Shown here piece by piece: positions 44,696-52,281 of a DNA stretch of 64,000 nt. The translations under genes and the position numbers were made by a program. The notes beneath the pieces were generated by a model. The model was not told the DNA's origin and searched no databases. It saw only the letters and a list, made by a program, of their open reading frames with translations. This stretch comes from Flavobacterium sp. KMS (GTDB lineage Bacteria; Bacteroidota; Bacteroidia; Flavobacteriales; Flavobacteriaceae), in the NCBI RefSeq assembly GCF_000813005.1, contig NZ_JSYP01000015.1, forward strand, positions 1-64,000, read 5' to 3'. The number at the start of each line of letters is the position of its first letter. The first letter of the stretch is position 1.

Positions 44696-44815
44696 TAGTG
44701 AAAAAAAAATATATATTTGAAAATAAATATAGTGTGAAATTTATCACACATATCTAGCAAATTTGGGGACTTTGTGTGGTTTTGTCACACATATAAATAA
44801 GTTGGTGGCAATTTT
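44696..44815 (+). promoter_or_regulatory. cassette leader L4, best-preserved copy
   Basis: TATATTTG at 44712-44719. First hairpin GTGTGA / TCACAC (about 44732-44749), then AAATTTGGGGACTTTG, second hairpin TGTGTG / CACACA (loop GTTTTGT), ATATAAATAA and boundary GTTGGTGG. Two direct repeats of the form TRTCACACATA lie about 40 bp apart. Confidence 0.65.
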
Positions 44816-44856
44816 GCGAAACATCTCAACTACATTAATTAACAAGAAATAAAAAA

Positions 44857-46245
44857 ATGAAATTAACAATTACAATCGGACTTCTTTTAATTGCACATCT
44901 TGCATTTGGACAAGACAGAATTCAAAAAATTGACAGTTTACTCAATTCTCTTTATTCAAAAGAGAAAATCAATGGGAATTTTCTAATTGCAGAAAAAGGA
45001 AAAGTTATTTATAGTCGTAGTTTTGGACTTGCAAACGAAACAACAAAAGATAAATTAAACGAAAATTCGATTTTTGAATTGGCATCTTGTTCAAAGCAGT
45101 TCACAGCTATGGGGATAATGATACTTAAAGAAAAAGGGAAGTTGAATTTGGACGATGACATCAAAAAATACTTACCCGAACTTTCTTTTTATAAAGGCAT
45201 AACTGTAAGAAACTTATTAAATCATACTGGAGGTCTACCAGACTATATGCAGCTTATGGATAGTTTATTTGACAAATCTAAAATTGCCACTAACAAAGAC
45301 ATAATTAATATATTTAGTAAGCATCAACCAAAAATAGTATTTGAGCCAAATACTAAATGGGAATATAGCAACACGGGCTATGCACTATTGGCATCAATAA
45401 TTGAGAAAGCATCGGGTTTGACATACGCTGACTATCTAAAAACAGCTATTTTCCAGCCGTTGAAAATGAAAAATACCTTTGTTAACAATCGTAGATTATC
45501 GCCAAAGAAAATTGACAATTATGCTTTTGGTTATGTTTACTCAGATAGTTTGAAAAAATATGTTTTACCAGACGAATTGAAAGAAACTAAAATTGTTATT
45601 TGGCTTGATGGTGTTGTTGGAGATGGCTCAGTTAATTCAACTGTAAAGGATTTATTGATTTGGGATAGAGCATTATATACCAATAAATTACTCACAAAAG
45701 AGGGAATGGAATCAATTTTTGAATTAGCAACTTTGAAAGACGGAGCTAAAAGGAATTATGGTTTTGGTTGGGGAATTGAAGAAAATGCTGATTTTGGAAA
45801 AATTGCAAACCATGATGGGGGTTGGCCAGGTTATGTAACTTTTATCGATAGACATATTACAAATGATAAAACAATAATAATACTTCAAAATCACAACAAC
45901 GTTTCAATTCCTTCTAAAGCAATTAGAAAAATTCTATATAATAAACCATTGCCTGTGCAAAAAATCAGAAAAGAAATTAGTATTACTACTGAAGAACTTC
46001 AAAAGTTTGTTGGAACTTATGCAGTTGAAAAAGATTTTGAAATCAAAATTTCATTAGATAAAGACCAACTTTTTTCACAATTGACAGGACAAAAGGTGTT
46101 CCCGATATTTGTAGAAAGTGAAATGTTATTTTTCTACAAAGTAGTAGATGCACAAATTCAGTTTGAAAAGAGCGATAAAGGAGAAATTTCAAATTTGTTT
46201 TTATTACAGAATGGAAAGAAGATAGAAGCAAAACGGACGAAATAA
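44857..46245 (+). CDS. serine hydrolase of the beta-lactamase/class C type
   Basis: 462 residues with a signal peptide (LLLIAHLAFGQ). Class C-like catalytic motifs: SxxK at 77-80 (SCSK), YxN at 170-172 (YSN), and HDGG near 313-316 in place of KTG. The C-terminal about 100 residues (370-462) form the beta-rich extension common in flavobacterial serine hydrolases. Likely a periplasmic peptidase or esterase; a beta-lactamase role is not implied. It follows leader L4 but has no attC-like element after it. Confidence 0.85.
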   Translation: MKLTITIGLLLIAHLAFGQDRIQKIDSLLNSLYSKEKINGNFLIAEKGKVIYSRSFGLANETTKDKLNENSIFELASCSKQFTAMGIMILKEKGKLNLDDDIKKYLPELSFYKGITVRNLLNHTGGLPDYMQLMDSLFDKSKIATNKDIINIFSKHQPKIVFEPNTKWEYSNTGYALLASIIEKASGLTYADYLKTAIFQPLKMKNTFVNNRRLSPKKIDNYAFGYVYSDSLKKYVLPDELKETKIVIWLDGVVGDGSVNSTVKDLLIWDRALYTNKLLTKEGMESIFELATLKDGAKRNYGFGWGIEENADFGKIANHDGGWPGYVTFIDRHITNDKTIIILQNHNNVSIPSKAIRKILYNKPLPVQKIRKEISITTEELQKFVGTYAVEKDFEIKISLDKDQLFSQLTGQKVFPIFVESEMLFFYKVVDAQIQFEKSDKGEISNLFLLQNGKKIEAKRTK

Positions 46246-46257
46246 AACTGTCCTGTT

Positions 46258-46450
46258 CTTCGAAGAGTTCTTATTAAACGCTGTGCGAATGTCTCCTGAC
46301 TTCGCACCCACAATCTAAAGTAATTAAGCAAGAGTTGCTTTCTACGAATTTCTTGCGTAATTACCTTTGCGTTCCTTCGACTTCGCTCAGGATGACAGAC
46401 GAAAAAATTACTGCATAAAAAAAAACTCCAGATTTCTCTGAAGCTTTGTC
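46258..46450. repeat. dispersed repeats plus terminator hairpin
   Basis: Two copies of the TCTCCTGACTTCGC / TTCGCTCAGGATGACAGACG repeat. A hairpin at 46416-46450 (ACTCCAGA / TCTGAAG) is followed by TTGTAGCCCTAACGAGAC and TTCTCGAACC, a decayed tRNA T-arm like the one after 29750. Confidence 0.6.
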
Positions 46451-46720
46451 TTTGTAGCCCTAACGAGACAATTCTCGAACCATTTTGTGGATGACTTAAA
46501 AAAATAAATATTATTTTATATTGATTTCCATGTTTAAATTTGATCTTAGTCATTTATAATATTGAATCAGTGGAATAAAAGTCTGTTTATTTAGTTCTTA
46601 TTTTATTCTCAGAAAGTAGAATTAAATTAGAATTTAAACAAGAATTAGCTTGACATAAATTTTATACCTATTGAAATTGCACTCATATATGTACTAAAGG
46701 ATTCAACAAATATAAGTTCG
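46451..46720. other. AT-rich spacer, no gene
   Basis: No open frame with coding character; precedes cassette leader L5. Confidence 0.4.
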
Positions 46721-46721
46721 T

Positions 46722-46852
46722 TTGAATATTGTTAAGTAAATATCCTATTTTTGAAAACAAATAAACACTGACATTTGTCAGACATAGCACCCCACTTTAG
46801 GGTAGATAAGTCGAATTTTATCAGACATATACACAAGTTGGCAGAAATTTTA
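46722..46852 (+). promoter_or_regulatory. cassette leader L5 with promoter
   Basis: TTG at 46722-46724, 21-nt spacer, TATTTTTG at 46746-46753. Palindrome CTGACATTTGTCAG at 46768-46781, later TATCAGACATATACACAA and boundary GTTGGCAG (46837-46844). Here both direct repeats read CAGACATA, where L4 has CACACATA in both: they change together. Confidence 0.65.
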
Positions 46853-46863
46853 AAAAACACATC

Positions 46864-47580
46864 ATGTCATTAAATATTACAGGAATTTTAATAGATTATC
46901 TTCCAGATTCAAAAGTGAATTACGATTCAAAAGATTTTGAAGTATCATTGATTAATCAACTTTCTCCAAAAAATCTTTCAATAACATTTATTAAAAATTC
47001 AACATTGATTTTACTTGACAAAATTTTCTTTGAAAATGTTAATGAAGAAAAAGAGTTGACAAGTTTAGAAAAAGACATTTCGGAAATTTTTCCAAAGAGT
47101 AATGTTTGGATTTTTGTGCTAAATGATATAATTGACTTTTTTGGTTTTAGTAGAATAGAAAATGGAATTAAAATTCGTTCAAAATTTATAGGACAGGGAC
47201 GCCCTTTCCTTGACTATGGAGATTTGCATATTGTTGAACAAAAAATTTATGATGAGTATAGTGAAATTCTTTTTTCAGACGAATATATAAAATCAATATT
47301 TGACGAAAAATTTGAGAAACTTGATGAGATTGAGGTAAAAAAGCAATTTTTAGTTTTTAGAGATAAAATTTTAAATAAGAAAAACATACAAAATAATTTT
47401 GCTTATTTAAGTGGTAATATGGAATCGTATTATATTGAAAATCTTTTTGAAAAAATAATTGAAATAAAGTTGCTTGACCTATTAGAAATTAAATTTGTAA
47501 TCTTTAAAAAATCTAAATTCAATTTTAATAAAGAATCATTAAAGAATTATATTTTAACGGCAAAGTCCCAAATCTTATAA
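46864..47580 (+). CDS. unknown soluble protein, cassette cargo
   Basis: 238 residues, no signal peptide or membrane helix, mostly helical C-terminus. No family recognised. Its 5' boundary word GTTGGCAG is the exact reverse complement of CTGCCAAC 8 bp after its stop codon, a cassette signature. Confidence 0.6.
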   Translation: MSLNITGILIDYLPDSKVNYDSKDFEVSLINQLSPKNLSITFIKNSTLILLDKIFFENVNEEKELTSLEKDISEIFPKSNVWIFVLNDIIDFFGFSRIENGIKIRSKFIGQGRPFLDYGDLHIVEQKIYDEYSEILFSDEYIKSIFDEKFEKLDEIEVKKQFLVFRDKILNKKNIQNNFAYLSGNMESYYIENLFEKIIEIKLLDLLEIKFVIFKKSKFNFNKESLKNYILTAKSQIL

Positions 47581-47588
47581 AAAAACTA

Positions 47589-47723
47589 CTGCCAACAGAT
47601 GCTACAACGGATTTGGGCAATAGGCTTAATGGAAAGATGGTTTTGTATTTGGGATGATTTGTCAAATTCGAAGAAAGGGCTTAATTTAGTCCCAAACCCG
47701 CTGTAGTCCCAAGACGTTGGCAG
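47589..47723 (+). repeat. attC-like element, best example
   Basis: 135 bp. Outer boxes CTGCCAAC (47589-47596) and GTTGGCAG (47716-47723). Inner boxes CTACAACGGATTTGGG and CCCAAACCCGCTGTAG pair with two mismatches, one side with a longer spacer. Central words ATAGGCTTAATGGAAAG and GGGCTTAATTTAG. The order R''-L''-centre-L'-R' with asymmetric spacers is that of integron attC sites. Confidence 0.7.
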
Positions 47724-47743
47724 ACATTTTAACCTAAAAAATC

Positions 47744-49177
47744 GTGAAAAGAATAATATTAAGTATTTTACTGTTCAATTTCATTAATTGCAACTCTCAA
47801 ATAACAAAAGAATTAGAAAATTTTATTAAACCTTTTGAGGATTATAAAACTTTCAATGCAATGGGTTGGAAAAATGATTCAATTTCAAAATTGTTAAATA
47901 AAAAAGCAACTGAAGAAGAATTAGTTTATCTTTCATTAAATGGTAAAAACACTTTTATAAAAGGAATTTCAATTGAAACATTAATAAATAGCAAAAGTAA
48001 AAAAGTATTTGATGTTTATGATAATTTGATTGATTCAAAAGACACGTTAGTTTATTCAACTGAATGTTTATCAAGCAATGAAAGTTTCCCGAATTTTATG
48101 TTTCAAAGCTTGACTTTTAATCGAAACTATTCAAAAGATGAAATAACTTCAAACAAAGAAATATTAGTTCATAAAATATTAAATAAAAATCCAATAAATG
48201 TAAAATTGTTGGAAAGCATAAATTATTGGATTCCGCAAAATGAAGAATTCTATGAACCAATAAGAAAAATTGTATCAGAAAATAAGTCTTCTGCCCTATT
48301 AGTTACTATAGCAAAATATAAAAAAGAAAATGATATAGAATTAATTAAAAGCTTCGGAATAGATGCTTTACCAGCAATTGAAGAATTTCCAAACAAACAA
48401 TTCAGAGAAATATTAGAAAACAATATAAAATTTGACGATTTTCAATATATGTTTGCTTTAGCAAAATCCTGTACTCCAGAAACTGTTAAAACAGTTGAAA
48501 AAGCTGTTCAACTCAAAATTGAAGATTTGAAGAATAATGATTGTGGAAATTACTGTTTAAGTACAATTTACAATCAAATTGAAATGAATAAATGTGAATT
48601 ATTTTATCCAACTTTAGAGAAATTATGGCTTACAAATAAAATAATCTCATACAATATTCTGGATAATTATAAAAAAAAACATTCAAAAATAGAAACAAAA
48701 AATTTCCTTTTCAATGGTTTAATGCTAAAAGGAAAAGCAGAAATTATTCATAAAAATATTTACGATGATAGTGATTTCGTAGAAAATATGGAAAGTGGTT
48801 TGACTTGGAATAAAGAAGGTAAATTAATTCATATCTTAAACGAGTTAAAAAAAATATCTAACGCAGAATATTTAAAAGCTTTAGAAAACAACATAATCGA
48901 AAGCGAGGATTTAGGTTTGCCAAATTTTGTTGAAGAATTAAACGACAATAAAAGTTTATTGATAGTTAAAAATTCATTCATTGATAAACTCAAAATAAAT
49001 AAAATTGCTTATGGTTTGTTATCAATAATGGAAGCAATTAAATTATTAAACGATAAAGAAACTTTTAATAAAGGTTTTGAAGTTATAAAAACCAGAAAAG
49101 AGGAATTTAAAAAATTTCCTGGTTGGGAAAAAGACTTGAAAGATTTTGTAAATGAGAACAACTTAACATTAGAATAA
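47744..49177 (+). CDS. lipoprotein-like protein of unknown function, GTG start
   Basis: 477 residues starting at a GTG 20 bp after the attC-like boundary. Signal region RIILSILLFNFINCNSQ with a possible lipobox Cys at about 17. The rest is helical and repetitive in texture, possibly HEAT-like (segments such as NPINVKLLESINYWIPQNEE). No family recognised. Single-gene unit between two attC-like elements. Confidence 0.65.
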   Translation: MKRIILSILLFNFINCNSQITKELENFIKPFEDYKTFNAMGWKNDSISKLLNKKATEEELVYLSLNGKNTFIKGISIETLINSKSKKVFDVYDNLIDSKDTLVYSTECLSSNESFPNFMFQSLTFNRNYSKDEITSNKEILVHKILNKNPINVKLLESINYWIPQNEEFYEPIRKIVSENKSSALLVTIAKYKKENDIELIKSFGIDALPAIEEFPNKQFREILENNIKFDDFQYMFALAKSCTPETVKTVEKAVQLKIEDLKNNDCGNYCLSTIYNQIEMNKCELFYPTLEKLWLTNKIISYNILDNYKKKHSKIETKNFLFNGLMLKGKAEIIHKNIYDDSDFVENMESGLTWNKEGKLIHILNELKKISNAEYLKALENNIIESEDLGLPNFVEELNDNKSLLIVKNSFIDKLKINKIAYGLLSIMEAIKLLNDKETFNKGFEVIKTRKEEFKKFPGWEKDLKDFVNENNLTLE

Positions 49178-49183
49178 AAAACG

Positions 49184-49325
49184 TATGGCAACACACGCTA
49201 CAAGCAATTTAGACAATTGGCTTAATGGAAGTCAGTTTTGTATTAGGGATTATTTGGCAAATCCAAAAACATAAATCTTAATTTAATCCCAAACCCGCTG
49301 TAGTGCCAAGACGTTATAGCCAATG
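49184..49325 (+). repeat. attC-like element
   Basis: Left boxes TATGGCAACACACGCTACAA and GCAATTTAGACAATTGG; CTTAATGGAAG; TTTGTATTAGGGATTATTTG. Right boxes TTAATTTAATCCCAAACCC, GCTGTAGTGCCAAGAC, boundary GTTATAGCCA at 49313-49322. Confidence 0.7.
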
Positions 49326-49345
49326 GTACAAAAACCGAAACAACA

Positions 49346-50053
49346 ATGATAATCCCGACAATACACGGATATATGGACAGAAGAATTTTAATCAACTTCA
49401 CAGCTGACCCAAAATCGGTGGAGAAAATTATTCCGTTTCCTTTTAGACCAAAACTATACAAAGACAAAGCTATCGTTGGAATTTGCTTAATCAGACTGAA
49501 AAACATAAAACCAAAAGGATTTCCTGACTTTGTTGGTGTAAACTCTGAAAATGGCGCTCACAGAATTGCGGTGGAATGGGATGAAAATGGTGAGACAAAA
49601 TCAGGAGTTTATATTCCACGCAGAGACACTTCATTAAAATTAAACACACTTGTTGGTGGACGAGTATTTCCAGGCAAACACTATTACGCGAAATTTAATG
49701 TAGCTGAAAAAAACGGAAATTATCATATTGCCTTTAAGAGTTCAGACAACACCGAAATATTAATTGATGCCACGGAAACAAAAGTATTTAGCGATAATTC
49801 AATTTTTGAAACATTAAATAATGCTTCAGACTTTTTTGAAAATGGTGACCTTGGATATTCACTAAACAAAGATAAATTTGACGGACTAAGATTGAAAGCA
49901 TACAATTGGGAAGTTCGACCTCTTAACGTTCAAAATGTAAAATCAAGCTTTTTTGAAAACGAAGATATTTTTCCAAAAGGTTCGGTGACTTTTGACAACG
50001 CATTGCTTATGACAAATATTGAACACGAATGGAAAAGTGAAACGGATAAATAA
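49346..50053 (+). CDS. DUF2071-like protein
   Basis: 235 residues, soluble. DUF2071 (YqjF-like) pattern: an N-terminal DRRILINFTADPKSVEKIIP, GICLIRLKNIKPKGFPDF, AVEWDENGETKSGVYIPRRD and a beta-rich C-terminal half. Fold related to acetoacetate decarboxylase-like proteins; activity unknown. Its 5' boundary GTTATAGCCA is the reverse complement of TGGCTATAAC, 5 bp after its stop codon, again a cassette signature. Confidence 0.78.
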   Translation: MIIPTIHGYMDRRILINFTADPKSVEKIIPFPFRPKLYKDKAIVGICLIRLKNIKPKGFPDFVGVNSENGAHRIAVEWDENGETKSGVYIPRRDTSLKLNTLVGGRVFPGKHYYAKFNVAEKNGNYHIAFKSSDNTEILIDATETKVFSDNSIFETLNNASDFFENGDLGYSLNKDKFDGLRLKAYNWEVRPLNVQNVKSSFFENEDIFPKGSVTFDNALLMTNIEHEWKSETDK

Positions 50054-50056
50054 CCA

Positions 50057-50087
50057 CTGGCTATAACAGCAACTACAACGGATTTTG
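50057..50087 (+). repeat. truncated attC-like left arm
   Basis: TGGCTATAAC (50058-50067) then CTACAACGGATTTTG. Interrupted soon after by unrelated sequence and the second tRNA copy. Confidence 0.6.
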
Positions 50088-50146
50088 TTCTCTACTTGCA
50101 CGAGCGTCCCGTTCGTGAACAAAACATGGACAAACATATCAAAACG

Positions 50147-50179
50147 AAAAAAAGCTCCAGATTTCTCTGAAGCTTTTTG
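50147..50179 (-). terminator. terminator of initiator tRNA copy 2
   Basis: AGCTCCAGA / TCTCTGAAGCT hairpin with A- and T-runs, directly downstream of the tRNA on the minus strand. Confidence 0.7.
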
Positions 50180-50185
50180 TCTTAG

Positions 50186-50258
50186 TAGCGGGAACAGGAC
50201 TCGAACCTGTGACCTTCGGGTTATGAGCCCGACGAGCTGCCTACTGCTCTATCCCGCG
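50186..50258 (-). tRNA. initiator tRNA-Met (CAU), copy 2
   Basis: The same 73-nt sequence as 42292-42364, including C1-U72 mismatch and three G-C pairs in the anticodon stem. There is no GIY-YIG unit behind this copy. Confidence 0.93.
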
Positions 50259-50270
50259 TTGTTTCGGGTG

Positions 50271-50300
50271 CAAAGATACGTAGTCTTTACGGTTATACAA
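50271..50300 (-). promoter_or_regulatory. promoter of initiator tRNA copy 2
   Basis: TTG (50298-50300), 19 nt, TATCTTTG (50271-50278); identical to copy 1. About 50 bp of upstream sequence is shared before the two copies diverge. Confidence 0.8.
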
Positions 50301-50422
50301 TGGAAAAAATGAATTATTTTTAAATAAAATTAAGTACTAAACTAAGTACACTACTTAATTTACTGTAAGTCAATAAACTTAGGGGTTTAATCTCAAAAAA
50401 AAGAAGTTCAGTTTATAAAACT

Positions 50423-50455
50423 AAAGCCTGATTCTATGTAGAATCAGGCTTTTTA
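50423..50455. terminator. terminator of the chitinase gene
   Basis: Perfect stem AGCCTGATTC / GAATCAGGCT, loop TATGTA, T-run on the plus side and TTTAGTTTT on the minus side. 23 bp after the chitinase stop codon. Confidence 0.75.
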
Positions 50456-50477
50456 ATTGTGAGGAATAGTCAAAATG

Positions 50478-52106
50478 CTATTTTTTTATAAAACGTTTTA
50501 CAGTTTTTGTACCATCTTTATCTAAAACAATCAGATATACTCCTGCTTTTAAACTTGAAACATCAAGACTGTTATTAATAATCTTTTGTCCTAAAATTGC
50601 AGCTCCAGTTTGAGAATCTACAATACTAACATTAATACCTGTAACATCTGTTGTAAAGAAAAGCGTATTCTCTACTGGACTAGGATATACTATTAAAGAA
50701 TCTGTTTCTTCTATTTCCGAATTTAAAGAAGCTACTTTTGCAGTTGATCCTGTTTTAGTGATTTTAACCCAATTAATATTTACTCCACTATTCTGAATGT
50801 AGATTCCAAAATTATAAGTACCTGCATTTACATTTACCGTTTGAGATACAGTTTGCCAATTTTGCCAACCTCCCGTATTTGGAATGTTAACAGCACCTAA
50901 CTGAATTGTACCTGCATTTAAATCCGAAGATATTCTGGCACCATTTACAGCACTTGCAACTCTATATTCAATTACGTATGAACCTGATGTTGGGAAGTTA
51001 ATGTTAGAATATGCCATCCAATCTCCTGTATCGGCATACCCCACATTTAATCCTCCCCCTGTATCTGTTGTAGCTTCTGTTTGAACTCCACTCATCGATG
51101 AGTAATTTTCTGCTTGAATTAAAACAGAACCTACTGGTGGTTGCCCTGCATTTACTACTTGATCAATAGCTGTTAACAATGATTTTGAACCAACAGCGTC
51201 TTGAGATAATTCCCAAATCATAACTCCACCCGCATTTTGAATCGCAAATGTCGTTTTTTGCTTAATTGTTGGAATTCCGTTATAGTAAATTGTGCTGGCA
51301 ACTTGATCCGTATTTTCTGCACCAGGATACGTATTTACAATATTAGCGTATGAGATTCCCTGATTTGCAGAACTTCCAAAACCGTATCCGTAAAACGGAA
51401 GACCAATTATAGCTTTGCTTGCTGGTAATCCTCTGCCTGTCCAATAATTAAACTGGTTAACCGCCATGCTGTATGGAGAATGTTGCCCCGGACTTCCCGG
51501 AGCCCAAGGACCAGTAGCATCATAAGCCATAATATTAATCCAGTCAAAAGCGGCAAAGGTAGATGATGGTACATTTGCGCCTCCATATCCTTCAGAGAGT
51601 GCTGCTGTAATTAGCTTACCATTTGCATGTAATTTGGCTGCAAGAGCAATTACAAATCCTCCATAATCTGCATTAATCGCTGGACCTTCTAAATCCATAT
51701 CGACACCATCAAAATTATGAGCAACTACATAATCATATATTTTTTGAATAAATGCAGTCCTATTAGCGCTCTTTATCAGATTAAAATAATTGTCGCGAAT
51801 TGCACCACCTTCAGATACAGAACCTCCACCTAGGGATACAAAAACTTTCACATTTTGGGCATGTGCTGCTTGTATAATTGTATTACTTCCTGAATTAAAA
51901 GATAAATATCCATTGGCATCTGGATTTTCGAATGCAATGTTAATGTGGGTTAATTTACTGTATTGAACGCTACTTGAAAATGCATTAAGGTCAATCCAGT
52001 TAGGGATGTAAGCTATTACTTTTTTCTGGGCAATTGACAAATTGAAAACTCCCAACATCAAAATGATTATACATCTTGATCGTATTGTTTTGTAATTGTT
52101 TTTCAT
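50478..52106 (-). CDS. secreted GH18 chitinase with CBM6 and T9SS sorting domain
   Basis: 542 residues. Signal peptide to about 26 (NLSIAQ). GH18 barrel at about 28-310 with SLGGGS (91-96) and catalytic DGVDMDLE (133-140; Glu140 is the acid). CBM6 at about 325-460 (AENYSSMSGVQTEATTDTGG start, NWVKITKTG end). C-terminal about 75 residues form a T9SS type A sorting domain (YPSPVENTLFF ... KRFIKK). It cleaves chitin or related beta-1,4-GlcNAc polymers outside the cell. The CBM6 and sorting domain are nearly the same as in the next enzyme. Confidence 0.92.
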   Translation of the reverse strand: MKNNYKTIRSRCIIILMLGVFNLSIAQKKVIAYIPNWIDLNAFSSSVQYSKLTHINIAFENPDANGYLSFNSGSNTIIQAAHAQNVKVFVSLGGGSVSEGGAIRDNYFNLIKSANRTAFIQKIYDYVVAHNFDGVDMDLEGPAINADYGGFVIALAAKLHANGKLITAALSEGYGGANVPSSTFAAFDWINIMAYDATGPWAPGSPGQHSPYSMAVNQFNYWTGRGLPASKAIIGLPFYGYGFGSSANQGISYANIVNTYPGAENTDQVASTIYYNGIPTIKQKTTFAIQNAGGVMIWELSQDAVGSKSLLTAIDQVVNAGQPPVGSVLIQAENYSSMSGVQTEATTDTGGGLNVGYADTGDWMAYSNINFPTSGSYVIEYRVASAVNGARISSDLNAGTIQLGAVNIPNTGGWQNWQTVSQTVNVNAGTYNFGIYIQNSGVNINWVKITKTGSTAKVASLNSEIEETDSLIVYPSPVENTLFFTTDVTGINVSIVDSQTGAAILGQKIINNSLDVSSLKAGVYLIVLDKDGTKTVKRFIKK

Positions 52107-52281
52107 AGGGCTTGTTTTTAAAATTAGTAGGATTTGAAATAAATTAATTTATATAGTAGGTTACATAAATTTACACTAAAAATTAACCATATAAGTGATG
52201 CAAGTTCATTTAAGCTTACGCTGATTTATAACTCTAATACTTACTTATATCACTTATAAGGTTAAAATAATTTCTCTGAAA

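Noticed and set aside
44857..46245. Antibiotic-resistance beta-lactamase
   Set aside because: SxxK and YxN are present, but the overall form with a C-terminal beta extension and HDGG motif is that of general serine hydrolases; resistance cannot be claimed.
46158..46553. 131-codon minus-strand open frame
   Set aside because: It spans the end of the serine hydrolase gene, two dispersed repeats and a terminator hairpin; no coding character.
34487..50087. Transposon or prophage as the explanation for the accessory region
   Set aside because: No transposase, integrase, portal, terminase or other mobility gene is visible; the repeating elements and single orientation fit cassettes better.
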